Assembly (NCBI GenBank): GCA_008080735.1
Contig: SHMW01000010.1
Coordinates: forward strand, 1-64,000
Source: Promethearchaeota archaeon
Lineage (GTDB): Archaea > Asgardarchaeota > Lokiarchaeia > Sigyniarchaeales > SOKP01
Length of the DNA: 64,000 nt
Reading direction: 5' to 3'
Numbering within the stretch: the first letter of the stretch is position 1; each line of letters opens with the position of its first letter. Shown in pieces: positions 17,983 to 27,691 of the stretch. The position numbers and the translations under genes are program-made. Under the pieces are notes generated by a model. The model saw only the letters and a program-made list of their open reading frames with translations. It searched no databases and was not told the DNA's origin.

Positions 17983-18840
17983 CTAAAGTACTTCAATTTT
18001 TTCTTGATTATAAATGTCTAAGGCTTCTTGGACACTTTTTCCTTCAAATATTGCCTTATATCCTAATGCCTTATTGATTGGTTTAGGATCTTGGAAGATA
18101 TTCCTCCCAATTGCCATTCCTTCGAGATCTTGGACAATATCATAAGCTGTTTGATATGCAGTTTCAACTGTATCCATTTTTGCCCCTCCTGCGATTAAGC
18201 AATAAATACCTGGGGTGTATTCCTTCACTTTCCTTAGACCTTCTTTATTTTCGGGGTAATATAATTTAACCATATCTACACCCATTTCAAATGCGACTCT
18301 TGCAGCGTATCGTACATTTTCCATCTTACCCTCCTCTTCTTTTTTTCTTGGATCATGCTGCCTTACATAAGACCATAATATTACGGGTACTTGGAATTTT
18401 CGAGCATTTCTCACGATCTCTGCTAATTCTGTCATCTGTTCAGCCTCATCTTGTCCTCCTGTATATAGACTATATCCCACTCCAACTAAACTAGGACAAA
18501 TTGCCACAGCTTCTTCCACGGAACAATCAAGACCTCCACGTGGCGGCCTGTTATTATAGAATAATTCTGTTTTTCCGTTGAGTTTCAATACCATAGGTAA
18601 ATCAGGGTGCAAGTGGGCATATCTTATATATGTTCCTTTATGTAATACGAGTGGAATTCCAGCTTTTTCCGCGATACTCATCACATAATGTGGATTGGAT
18701 GATTCTGGAATGGTAAAATCCGCCCTATGTTCCAGTCCATGGTCATTTGCAAGAAATAGAGCCTTATCTCCGATAGACCCGTGTATCAGCATCTTTTCAA
18801 TTCGAATTTGAAATGCTGTATAAGGGTTATTTACTGACAT
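17983..18840 (-). CDS. DhnA-type class I aldolase (archaeal fructose-bisphosphate aldolase family)
   Basis: 285 aa TIM barrel of the DeoC/LacD/DhnA group. ANDHGLEH near the N-terminus, GVDMVKLYYP with the expected Schiff-base lysine, and the phosphate-binding IAGGAKMDT followed by AIGRNIFQ are visible. Archaeal enzymes of this kind cleave or form fructose 1,6-bisphosphate and some make related ketose phosphates. GAGGT precedes the ATG. Together with PEP synthase 3 kb away it fits gluconeogenesis, though the DhnA group also includes non-FBA aldolases. Confidence 0.85.
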   Translation of the reverse strand: MSVNNPYTAFQIRIEKMLIHGSIGDKALFLANDHGLEHRADFTIPESSNPHYVMSIAEKAGIPLVLHKGTYIRYAHLHPDLPMVLKLNGKTELFYNNRPPRGGLDCSVEEAVAICPSLVGVGYSLYTGGQDEAEQMTELAEIVRNARKFQVPVILWSYVRQHDPRKKEEEGKMENVRYAARVAFEMGVDMVKLYYPENKEGLRKVKEYTPGIYCLIAGGAKMDTVETAYQTAYDIVQDLEGMAIGRNIFQDPKPINKALGYKAIFEGKSVQEALDIYNQEKIEVL

Positions 18841-18967
18841 TATTATTTCATACCTCTATTGTTAATTGCTGTATTATTTTTGAACTTTTAAAACTAATGT
18901 TTAAAAAAATTAGAGTTGTGAATCTTTTCGTAAAAAAGTTATTCTTGTGGAAATTATACGCAAAGTT

Positions 18968-19144
18968 CTATTTTGATTTTATATTAAAGTTATCGAATAG
19001 AATTTTTACAATTTTGATGCAAAATTCTGCATCAGCTAATACTTCTTTTGCATCAGTCTCATTAAATAATTCAGATGGACCTAATTCACGTCCTTCATCA
19101 CCATACATTGCAGGTTCTCTCAGAGCAGCTAATCTTTCTGAAAT
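18968..19144 (-). pseudogene. Truncated HEPN-domain remnant beside an MNT gene
   Basis: In the same frame as the upstream nucleotidyltransferase but after its TGA and a further TAA, 58 codons read as a HEPN C-terminus: LREPAMYGDEGRELGPSE and FNETDAKEVLADAEFCIKIV, ending at TAG 18968. HEPN partners of MNT proteins usually have 120-150 residues; the N-terminal half is missing and there is no good start (one ATG 12 codons in). The nucleotidyltransferase gene occupies the space where it would lie. It looks like a decayed toxin half of an MNT/HEPN pair. Confidence 0.6.
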
Positions 19145-19159
19145 TTAGGTCTTTTTGAT

Positions 19160-19906
19160 TCAAAATTCGAAAACCTCTCCAAATTCAATATTTAAGTCTA
19201 AATAATATCTTCCATCTTCAAGATATTTTCTTTTAACACCCTTTTTATCAATCTTATCTTTAATAATATGCAAATATTCTGTTAAAACACCTTCATCATA
19301 TAAGATGTTCAAATCAAATGATATATCGAGGGTAAAAAAATTCAACCTCAGCTCATTTTTTTCTCTTATAAAAAAATTTAGTTTCGGATGGATGTTATGT
19401 TTATCTAGAAAATCTAATTCTGATTCGACTAAATCTTGCCTTTTGATTTTTAGCAAATATTTGGTTCTCTGTAAAAGAGAAAGCGACATTTCATCAACAA
19501 TAATAAATAGATCAATATCACTGTCGAGTTTTGCATGACCTCTGGCTACTGATCCAAATATTCCTATTGCTAATAGATTATCTTTCATATCTTCTTTTAA
19601 TAATTTTAAAAATTTTAATAGAAGATGGGCATAGCGCCCCTGTTTGAGCCAATCTAAGTGAAGTTGGTTAGCATAACTAAAGATATAAATTTGCGGAGAT
19701 AATAATCGATAATCGCGTTTTTTACCATTCTTTTGAAAAACAAATAGTGTGTGGGCTTTCTTCATCTCACTTAGATAATTGGATGTGTATTTACCCAATA
19801 ATTCTTCAGCATCATCATAAGTGAATATTGCCTCTTTATAGGATGACCATAGGATAGAATATCGTTTTCCAATCCATTTTGGCATCCAATCAAATGAATT
19901 ACCCAT
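19160..19906 (-). CDS. MNT-type minimal nucleotidyltransferase with N-terminal extension
   Basis: 248 aa. Residues about 112-135 hold GIFGSVARGHAKLDSDIDLF, the GS-x(n)-DxD active site of polymerase-beta-fold nucleotidyltransferases. The N-terminal 100 residues (helical, basic) resemble the winged-helix part of archaeal MNT antitoxins. In HEPN/MNT systems such proteins add AMP to or bind the HEPN toxin. The only HEPN trace here is the remnant immediately downstream, so the pair is probably broken. Confidence 0.8.
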   Translation of the reverse strand: MGNSFDWMPKWIGKRYSILWSSYKEAIFTYDDAEELLGKYTSNYLSEMKKAHTLFVFQKNGKKRDYRLLSPQIYIFSYANQLHLDWLKQGRYAHLLLKFLKLLKEDMKDNLLAIGIFGSVARGHAKLDSDIDLFIIVDEMSLSLLQRTKYLLKIKRQDLVESELDFLDKHNIHPKLNFFIREKNELRLNFFTLDISFDLNILYDEGVLTEYLHIIKDKIDKKGVKRKYLEDGRYYLDLNIEFGEVFEF

Positions 19907-20019
19907 ATAATATTAGATAAGTAAATAGCTTATTTAAATAACTACAAGAAATTTTAATATTCACCAAATTTTTACCTATAAATTTTTCTTTTTTGCTTCC
20001 ACTTTTTTCGATCTTCAGC

Positions 20020-21735
20020 TTATAATAGTTTTTTTAATTCATTGAAATTCTTCGTATTGGCAACATTTTTCTTTTCTAACCATCCTCTTCTAGCGGTTGA
20101 AACACCTAATTCCATAAATCTTAATTGATCTTTGCTATGAGAATCTGTATTTATAGATATAAATAAATCATAATCTCTTGCATTCAAGCATCCTAAATCC
20201 GTCAAATCTAAGCGCTCTGGAAATGAATTTAATTCAATAAAGATACCCTTTTTTTCTGCCTCTTCAAAAATCTTAGTTAAATTTACTTCATAGGGTTCTC
20301 TCTTATTTAATTTACGTCCCGTTGGATGGCCGATAATGGTAACATAATCATTTTGCATGGCAGTGATGATTCTGTTTGTCATCTCCTTCTCAGAGCTTTT
20401 GAATCCCGAATGAATACTCGCAACTACTATATCTAAGTCCTTTAAAACTTCCTTTTTTACATCTAATTTGCCATCGGAATCAATATTTGCTTCAATTCCA
20501 GATAGAACTGTAATACCATCTAATTTATCATTAACTTTTTCAATTTCTTTCATTTGTTCACGAATTTCTTTATCACTCATTCCTTTTGCTATTTGAAGTA
20601 TTTTGGCATGATCACATATTCCCAAATATTTGTATCCCAAATTTTTAGCTTCTATTGCCATTTCTTCGACTGTATGGCTTCCTTCACTCCATTTCGTATG
20701 CACGTGTAGATCTCCCTTAATATCTTCCATTTTAATCAAATTTGGTAAGTTTCCTTTTAGAGCTGCCTCAATCTCACCTCTATCCTCTCTAAGCTCAGGT
20801 TGAATATAATCCAGTCCCAACTTTTCATAAATATCCTTTTCATTTTCCCCCGCAATTTTTTCATTGGTGTGTTTATCGATTAATCCATATTCACTGAGTT
20901 TCCAATCGTTATCAAGGGCAATCTTCCTCAATTTTATATTGTGTGATTTCGAACCTGTAAAATATTGGAGAGCGGAACCGAAGCTTTCTTCTTCAATCAC
21001 ACGTAGATCGATATGCAAATTTTCTTGGGCGATCACCGTACTTTTAGTGGTTCCCTTTGAAACAACTTTTTCAACTTGATCTAGATTAGTGAAAAAATCC
21101 ATAACCTTATCTGAATCAGTAGAAACCACCAATATATCCACATCTCCAATCGTTTCTTTTCTTCGGCGTATAGAACCAGCAAGATTAATCCGTTCAACTT
21201 CATTAAGATTAGATAATTGCTTTTCAATGTCTTTAGCTATGGGAAGGATATATCCCAAAAGAAAGCGTTCTTGATATTTCCGATACCTTTGTATATTTTC
21301 AAGTATGTTTTGCTCGGAAGTTTCTCCAAAACCCTCAATTTCCCGTATCTGTTCGCTTTTCGCTGCCTTTTCGAGCTCATCAACAGATTTAATTCCCAAT
21401 TCTTCATAAAGTTTCATCAGAGATTTTGGACCTAATCCTTGAATCTTCATCATTTCTTGGAGGGTTTCAGGAAATTTCTTTCTCAGCTCATTTAGATATT
21501 CTAACTCTCCAGTCTCGATTATTTCCTCGACTTTTTCTGCGATACTTTCTCCCACACCTTCAATATCTTGAAGTTTTTTTTCTTGATAATAGGTTTTTAT
21601 GTCCTTGGATAAAGTACTTATATTTTGAGCAGCATTCCTGTACGCACGAGGTTTAAATTGGACTCCTTTTAGTTCAAGTAAGTCGGCTATTTCAAATAGA
21701 AAGTTTGCAATTTTTTTATTTGACACATGACTCAT
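20020..21735 (-). CDS. polX: Family X DNA polymerase with C-terminal PHP domain
   Basis: 571 aa. Order: N-terminal helix-hairpin-helix 8-kDa-like region (IEGVGESIAEKVEE, IQGLGPKSLMKLYEELG), the palm with AGSIRRRKETIGDVDILV holding the two catalytic Asp, the thumb (HNIKLRKIALDNDW), then a PHP phosphoesterase (DLHVHTKWSEGSHT, ICDHAK, GHPTGRKL, NTDSHS). It fills short gaps in base excision repair and the PHP part is a 3'-5' exonuclease or phosphatase. Architecture matches bacterial and archaeal PolX exactly. Confidence 0.94.
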   Translation of the reverse strand: MSHVSNKKIANFLFEIADLLELKGVQFKPRAYRNAAQNISTLSKDIKTYYQEKKLQDIEGVGESIAEKVEEIIETGELEYLNELRKKFPETLQEMMKIQGLGPKSLMKLYEELGIKSVDELEKAAKSEQIREIEGFGETSEQNILENIQRYRKYQERFLLGYILPIAKDIEKQLSNLNEVERINLAGSIRRRKETIGDVDILVVSTDSDKVMDFFTNLDQVEKVVSKGTTKSTVIAQENLHIDLRVIEEESFGSALQYFTGSKSHNIKLRKIALDNDWKLSEYGLIDKHTNEKIAGENEKDIYEKLGLDYIQPELREDRGEIEAALKGNLPNLIKMEDIKGDLHVHTKWSEGSHTVEEMAIEAKNLGYKYLGICDHAKILQIAKGMSDKEIREQMKEIEKVNDKLDGITVLSGIEANIDSDGKLDVKKEVLKDLDIVVASIHSGFKSSEKEMTNRIITAMQNDYVTIIGHPTGRKLNKREPYEVNLTKIFEEAEKKGIFIELNSFPERLDLTDLGCLNARDYDLFISINTDSHSKDQLRFMELGVSTARRGWLEKKNVANTKNFNELKKLL

Positions 21736-21977
21736 GAAACCACCAATCTATTATTTTGAAGGAGAGCAGATCTAATATAAGGCAAATTTAGAATAACGCG
21801 ATTCTATAGGTTTACATTACTATAGAACGCATCAGTTTTTAAAGATTCTTTATATTATTTATTTGTCAGTGTAGGTGTCTAATTGATTCTCTTAAGAGAA
21901 ATTCTTTGAATCAAATTTTTAAATTTTTAAAATCTTTCCTATTCATATAAATAAAATATGTATTTCTTGATTCATAA

Positions 21978-22607
21978 ATGAGTTTATTCGATGATATTGC
22001 TCTCATAATTTTTACATGTTGCTTCACTATTTTTATCTCGACTTTCTTTTATTATTTAAGGAAAAAGGAGAGACCTTCGAAATATAATGTATTTAAATTA
22101 ATTTATGATAACTGGGTTAAAAGCCGTTTGGATCAAGAATCACCTTTAACTGGAGTGCAGGCATTAAGAAATTTTTTAATGGGTAATTCTACCTTTATCT
22201 CCAGCCTATTTATTCTAATTGGTATATTAACGGGGTTTTTTGAGAATATAAGCCAAAATGGCGAATTGCTATTTAATATCCCCGGATTATCTTTAGGTAT
22301 TATTAAGTTCTCCTTAACAATAATAATGTTGATATTTTGTTTGTTTAATTTCATCTTATCTATACGTTATGCTACCAGACTTTCAATATTAATAACCGGC
22401 AAACCACGAGATTTTTCCATTGGGGATATAAAAGGATTTAAATTAACAAAACAAACGCTCGTGAAAGCCCAAAATCACTGGATGTTGGGGATTCGTAGCT
22501 TATTTTATCTCGCAACCTCATTTTTTTGGTATATTAATTCAATTTTATTTATTATCGTTAGTATCATTATAACCGCATATCTCTTTATCTCACATGACGT
22601 CATTTGA
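21978..22607 (+). CDS. DUF599 family membrane protein
   Basis: 209 aa with four hydrophobic segments (about 7-27, 72-92, 105-130, 175-203). The pattern QALRNFLMGNSTFISSLFIL after the first helix corresponds to the conserved LRN-x-x-M-x-x-ST core of DUF599. No biochemical role is established for the family. Transcribed alone and convergent with a TauE/SafE gene. Confidence 0.75.
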   Translation: MSLFDDIALIIFTCCFTIFISTFFYYLRKKERPSKYNVFKLIYDNWVKSRLDQESPLTGVQALRNFLMGNSTFISSLFILIGILTGFFENISQNGELLFNIPGLSLGIIKFSLTIIMLIFCLFNFILSIRYATRLSILITGKPRDFSIGDIKGFKLTKQTLVKAQNHWMLGIRSLFYLATSFFWYINSILFIIVSIIITAYLFISHDVI

Positions 22608-22683
22608 AATTGTTCACTATTAGTATTAAATAAATATAAATATGATAATAGAAATAGAGCTTTTAATCTGAAAATCGGATGAT

Positions 22684-23469
22684 TTAGATAATTAGAAAGA
22701 ATCGGATTAATGTAAATATTCCAATTGAGATAGATAAAAATCCGATAATCTTTTTTGCCTTTTTCTTGTCAAGTTTTTTTGTAAAAAGCGCTCCAATTGG
22801 GGTAGCTATTAACCCTGAAATAATCATAATAATCCCTAGTTCGATGGTAAGAAGGACTCGCTCACTAAAGGACTCGAAAATAACATACAATATAAATCCA
22901 TATCCAGAAAGAAACGCCTCGGAAAAGTCAGTAACCGCAACCGATTCTCTGGCATCTCTTCCAGAAGTTATTTGCCCAATCGTCATGACTGGGCCATACC
23001 CACCTCCGGAAATTGCTTTATTAAATGAGCCTATGCCGCTCAAAATGTACATTCGCTTCCAAGAAAACGTAAATTGAATATTAGGGAGCATTAATAGACC
23101 AGCAATAATTATGATTATTGCGATATAAAGCATCACGAACTCTTCTGTTAGAATCGTCGCCAGAAATACCGCTATAGTCATTCCAATTGAGCCAGTTATG
23201 ATAAATAATATCGTAGATTTAATATCTTCAGTTTTCCTGGAACTCAAATCCACATTTTTATATAATGCATGAAAAATTGTCACTGAAAATCCGGTTGTCA
23301 TTTGGGAAAGGAGCAACATAGGGACCACCACTAAGGGCTCTAACCCCAATGCAATTAGAATTGGTGAAAGTAATCCATATCCCATTCCTAGTGATCCATC
23401 CAAGAAAGCACCACAAAAACCAAGGATAATAACAAAAATTATGATACTCTCTAATGCTTCAGCTATCAT
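22684..23469 (-). CDS. TauE/SafE family membrane transporter (paralogue 3)
   Basis: 261 aa, about eight membrane segments. GAFLDGSLGMGYGLLSPIL and KAISGGGYGPVMTIGQ are the paired family signatures. Closely related to the 16357 gene. Three members of an anion-exporter family within 8 kb suggests a repeated need to export sulfite, sulfonates or organic acids, or simply local duplication followed by an inversion. Confidence 0.88.
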   Translation of the reverse strand: MIAEALESIIIFVIILGFCGAFLDGSLGMGYGLLSPILIALGLEPLVVVPMLLLSQMTTGFSVTIFHALYKNVDLSSRKTEDIKSTILFIITGSIGMTIAVFLATILTEEFVMLYIAIIIIIAGLLMLPNIQFTFSWKRMYILSGIGSFNKAISGGGYGPVMTIGQITSGRDARESVAVTDFSEAFLSGYGFILYVIFESFSERVLLTIELGIIMIISGLIATPIGALFTKKLDKKKAKKIIGFLSISIGIFTLIRFFLII

Positions 23470-23761
23470 TTTCTTTGCCTTTTAGACTTGAGATTTATAT
23501 TAATAGATTATTATAGATTTATGAAATACAAATAACTGTGAATTTTTCACTATAAAAAGACATGGTATCTAAATTAACGATAAATTTAAAATTTTTTGAA
23601 ATGTAATCTGAATAGCTGAAATGATGAAATTAGCCAAAATTAAAATATAATAAGAGGCGATGTAAACCTAATGAGAATAATAAATTCCTATATTAAGGCA
23701 GAATAAGAAAATTAAAAATTTAATTAGATTTTGTGGATTGGGATAGATGTGTGTGGACACT

Positions 23762-24430
23762 CTATAGACTTTCTATTATAAGATTGTCATTGATATTAAC
23801 TACGCCAGCGGTGAATTCTGTTGCATCCATGACTGCTCTATATGCGCTCCAATCGGCGACAGTTCCCGAAAGTGTGACCTCTCCATCTTCTACCTTTACA
23901 TCTACCTTTTCCGCATCTGCGTTGAAGTTTCTGCTAATTGAACCGACAATATCTTCGGCAATTTCCTTATCAATAAAATTTTCTGTTGGTACAATAGTTA
24001 ATTTATTTATAATGTCAAGCACTCCCGATACTCCTGAAGCGATGCTCTCTGTCCTTGTCTTTTTCCAATACGCATCTACAGATCCTTGTAATGTAACTAT
24101 TCCGGCGGTTACTGAAACTTCAATATCAGTAGCGTCTAAGCTGAGGTTTAGTTCTAATGACGTTTCAATGTTAGATTTTATTTCTTCGTCCGTAGGTACT
24201 GTAACTGAAGGAGGATAAATAACTTCTATTTGGTTCTCCACATCACGTACCCCTGAAATAGCCCACGCGTCAGCAGAAGCTGCGCCCTTTGCAGAATAAT
24301 TCGGCACTGAACCTTTCAGCGTAACTTTATCTCCGGTTACTTCTACTTCAATTTCAGATGCATCCACTCTAGAATCCCAATAGAGCTGGTCTACTATGTC
24401 CTTCTTAATTTGTTCTTCAGATACACTCAA
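23762..24430 (-). CDS. Triple BON-domain protein
   Basis: 222 aa, TTG start with GAGGTG about 7 bases upstream. Three repeats of about 70 residues, each with the BON pattern: charged helix, hydrophobic strand, VTLKGSV / VTLQGSV / VTLSGTV, then a helix ending GVRDVENQI, GVLDIINKL, GVVNINDNL. BON domains bind phospholipid membranes or other ligands in osmotic-shock and secretin proteins. No signal peptide or membrane anchor, so it is probably cytoplasmic and perhaps membrane-associated. Confidence 0.9.
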   Translation of the reverse strand: MSVSEEQIKKDIVDQLYWDSRVDASEIEVEVTGDKVTLKGSVPNYSAKGAASADAWAISGVRDVENQIEVIYPPSVTVPTDEEIKSNIETSLELNLSLDATDIEVSVTAGIVTLQGSVDAYWKKTRTESIASGVSGVLDIINKLTIVPTENFIDKEIAEDIVGSISRNFNADAEKVDVKVEDGEVTLSGTVADWSAYRAVMDATEFTAGVVNINDNLIIESL

Positions 24431-24664
24431 AATTTACACCTCTTTTCCAAAAGGGTTATTGTTTTTGGATTCTTTCTATTTCTAGTATAAGAATCGAATA
24501 ATAAAAAAGTTGGATTAATAACTTATTTACACATTGAGGATTCATTTTAGTAGCGAAAAATTTTTTCAAAAATATATTAAAACTTATTAATAACTTCAGA
24601 GAAAAAAAAGAGAGGTTTTTATCCTATTAGAAAAACAATTTTATAGTCAAAATCGTTAATGTAA

Positions 24665-24856
24665 ATGAAGCCTATGAGTATGGATAATAAAGGATTGTCA
24701 ATTTCTTGTCCCGCATGCGGATACACATTCAAGCTCGCAGATGTAAATATGAAAAAAGAAAAGGTGAAATGTCCCGCCTGTGGATATGAAATCAAAAGAA
24801 AACCCTTAAGACCGGGAAAAACGGATAAACCCGATTTTGATCAACCGATTGTTTAA
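24665..24856 (+). CDS. Small double-CPACGY zinc ribbon protein
   Basis: 63 aa. Two CPACGY knuckles (SCPACGYTF and KCPACGYEI) about 20 residues apart make a complete zinc ribbon, followed by a basic and proline-rich tail. It lies 17 bp upstream of the LigD-type phosphoesterase gene and is likely co-transcribed, so a DNA-end-related role is possible but unproven. Confidence 0.8.
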   Translation: MKPMSMDNKGLSISCPACGYTFKLADVNMKKEKVKCPACGYEIKRKPLRPGKTDKPDFDQPIV

Positions 24857-24873
24857 TAAGGAGGAAAAGAAGG

Positions 24874-25467
24874 ATGTCTTTAGAAGAATATAAAAAGAAA
24901 AGGAAATTCAATAAAACTCCTGAACCAAAAGGAGAAATCAAGAAGAAAAAAAAAAACTTATTTGTTGTTCAGAAGCATAATGCGAGTAATCTTCATTATG
25001 ATTTTAGAATAGAGTTAAATGGAGTTTTAAAGTCTTGGGCAGTACCAAAGGGACCATCACTCAACCCTAGTCAAAGGAGATTAGCAGTGGAAACAGAAGA
25101 CCATCCCATAGATTATGCCGAGTTTGAAGGAGTGATACCGGAAGATGAATATGGTGGAGGGTATGTAATAGTGTGGGATTTAGGCACTTTTAAAAATATC
25201 ACAAAAAAAGATGATAAGGAAATCTCACTAAACCAAGCATACGATGATGGCCACATTACTATTCTATTGAACGGAACGCGTCTTAAAGGCGAATTCGCAC
25301 TAATCAAAACAAAACGTGAGGATCAGTGGCTTTTAATCAAAAAAGGTGATTCTGAAGCGAATCGAGACATAAATATTATAGAAGAATATCAAGATTCGGT
25401 TCTTTCTAATAAAACTATAGATGACCTTAAAAAGGCAAAAAAAGGAAATCTTGACAAATTTTTGTAA
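24874..25467 (+). CDS. Stand-alone LigD-type 3'-phosphoesterase
   Basis: 197 aa, ATG preceded by AAGGAGG. Residues about 25-150 carry the phosphoesterase core: FVVQKHNASNLHYDFRIEL with the metal and catalytic His/Asp/Arg set, WAVPKGPS, DHPIDYAEFEGVIPEDEYG and GGGYVIVWDLG. In bacteria this domain is fused to LigD and trims 3' ribonucleotides and 3'-phosphates in end joining; archaeal stand-alone forms are known. No ligase or Ku gene is in the window. Confidence 0.92.
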   Translation: MSLEEYKKKRKFNKTPEPKGEIKKKKKNLFVVQKHNASNLHYDFRIELNGVLKSWAVPKGPSLNPSQRRLAVETEDHPIDYAEFEGVIPEDEYGGGYVIVWDLGTFKNITKKDDKEISLNQAYDDGHITILLNGTRLKGEFALIKTKREDQWLLIKKGDSEANRDINIIEEYQDSVLSNKTIDDLKKAKKGNLDKFL

Positions 25468-25485
25468 GACACAATTAGGATTAGA

Positions 25486-27459
25486 TTATGTATTTTTATT
25501 TATATGGATTTCACAATCTTCACTATCGCAAAAAATTTGTCCTCGAGCTTGTTCTTTGACATTTTCCAAATATAAAGGCTTAAGATACTTTGATAGTCTC
25601 TGGTATTCTTCTTCCGAAATCTCCTCAAAAGGAGCTTGTTCATAGCCGTGTTCTTTTAAAGGGAGAAAAGAAATCGCTTTAAGTTCATCTTCAAAACTCT
25701 GTAGTAAATATTTTATGTCATTTTTCTCTTCATCTTTAAAACTAACCGTTACAGATACTTGATTATCTGACCAATATTTTTGATATAATGCGGCATTTTC
25801 TGCTTGTTCCCAAATAGATACATCTGCCTTCCCACGAGTGAAATATTCTTTTTTCACAGGGAATTCAATGATCATAGTGTTTTCAGAGTATTTGTCTTTT
25901 ATTACCTTGTAGCCAGCTTCTTTTGCTATCTTAACTAATTCAGAACCCTCTTGTACCCTTATTCTGCGTATATAATATTTCGAATGAGGGAAATGGATGC
26001 CATGAGACACACCGGGCAATAAACTTACTGTACCGCTTGGTTTTACCGTAGTAATTTTAATAGACTCTGGAACACATAACCAGTCTGAATAATTCTTATC
26101 AAGTTTTTTTAGATATTTATATCCTTTTTTACACCATTAATTCATTTTATTTTTTCCGTGTCTTGAAAAAGCTTCTGTTATGCCTGTCTGAGAGATACCC
26201 ATCCTACGATTTTTCAGCATTACTGCGTTAGTAACTTTTACTTTAGTGTTTACAAGAGTCACGGTTTTAGCATAAATATACGCATATTTTAGAGTCTCTT
26301 TAAATTCTTCCCAATTTTGATGCCGTGAAGGATAGGTTTCTGCCAAACAACAGAGTTCAAAAGATTCTAGTGTTTGTTCTCCACATGGATTCATACCCAT
26401 TGCGTTTTTATCTTTATAATCTGGAGGATCTATCATTCGCGAATATTTTTGGGCATTTTCTAACCAAAATAGACCGGGTTCTCCATTTTTCGCGATTTGC
26501 TCAGAAATAAAAGAATAATCCATACCTTTCTCCGCTATAATACTGTTATTACTTACCCATCGGTGAGATTTGAGTTTTTTCTGATTCTGCTTAGCCTTTA
26601 TAAAACTCTTATCATCTGGATTACCTAATCCAATTTCCGCACTCCTTCTTACCCCGCCCGCGACGACACACTTTCCAATTAAATTCATTATATCAAGAAT
26701 ATCCAAGGAATTTATAGGTTCTCCAATTCTTCCGTTTAGAATAATGTCAATAGTATTCAGCATATTCTCTAATGGTTCTGGACCCGATGCGGTTCCCCCA
26801 AAACTTTTGAGTGGTTCTCCTTTAGGACGGATCTTTGAATAATTAAAATCTGGTTGTTTTTCTCCTAAAAAATATGCATCTAACAACTTTTTAAGTGCTT
26901 TAACCCATCCTTCTCTATTGTCGGGAATAGTGAATCTAAATTTCTCGTTTTTAGGTTGTTTGATAAATAATTTACCCGCCCCTCTGGTGTCAAAACCCAC
27001 CCCTACACCCACCATTAGCGAGTGCATGAGAAATTCAAAAGCTTGGGTATATTTAACGTCAATATCGTTAGTAGAGACAAATCCACAATTATTTAATGCC
27101 ATAGAACCATGTTCTGCTATGAATTCCGTGCCCATAATCCAAAATCCTCTCCCTGGTGGTGTAAATTTGAAACACCATATTTTTTCATACATTCTTTGGG
27201 CGGATTTCCTTGCTTTTTGCTCATTCCACGGTAATCTTAAATCTTGACAATGTTCTTTCTGAATTGAGAAGCAACCTTCGACAACTCTCTTCACCGTTTC
27301 CCAATATTCTTCCTTTCGCGCCCTTCCATGGATATATCTCGCATAAGTTCGTTTATAGATAAAATATCCCAAAGGACCCCAATCGGGTTGCTTTCCTTTA
27401 TAATCCTTAAGGAAGTTTTTGTTTAGCTTAAAACAATTTATATCTAAATTATCAATCAT
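25486..27459 (-). pseudogene. nrdJ: Adenosylcobalamin-dependent ribonucleoside-triphosphate reductase interrupted by one in-frame TAA
   Basis: Read from ATG 27459 (GGAAGGA upstream) the monomeric class II reductase is complete except for a TAA at 26137-26139. Before it: ALNNCGF, GGVRRSAEI, NPCGEQTLES with the thiyl-radical Cys and Glu, ELCCLAE. After it the same frame continues WCKKGYKYLKKLDKNYSDWL, KITTVKPSGTVSLLPGVSHG and ends with the C-x4-C redox tail IFCDSEDCEI. About 656 residues, near the family's 700-740. The enzyme makes dNTPs from NTPs. The stop falls between GKNKMN and WCKKGY in a region where homologues have no gap, so it is a nonsense mutation, a sequence error, or a recoded stop. 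It converges on the phosphoesterase gene. Confidence 0.8.
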
Positions 27460-27691
27460 TTGGATCCTTCCTAAATTCACCGATTACTTCTTAAAATGAT
27501 AGATAAAAATTCTCTCTGATTAACTTAAAGCTTATGATTATATTGTATTGATTTTAATGACATTTTTTAATCTGCCTCCTTTATGCTTAAATCTGGCTAT
27601 TGGCTGGTTCATATAATAATTAAGGGATTTCGTCTTTATTCTAATAAATTTAATGATAAATTTTTAAAATTCTTTAATCATTTTGGAAAGT

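Noticed and set aside
18813-19148. A 111-residue plus-strand frame over the HEPN remnant
   Set aside because: Antisense to the HEPN-like segment and to the start of the aldolase gene; no ribosome site and no family-like sequence.
26137-26139. Recoding of the TAA in the ribonucleotide reductase as a selenocysteine-like event
   Set aside because: Codon is TAA, not TGA; no SECIS-like element was seen, and the homologous position does not call for Cys.
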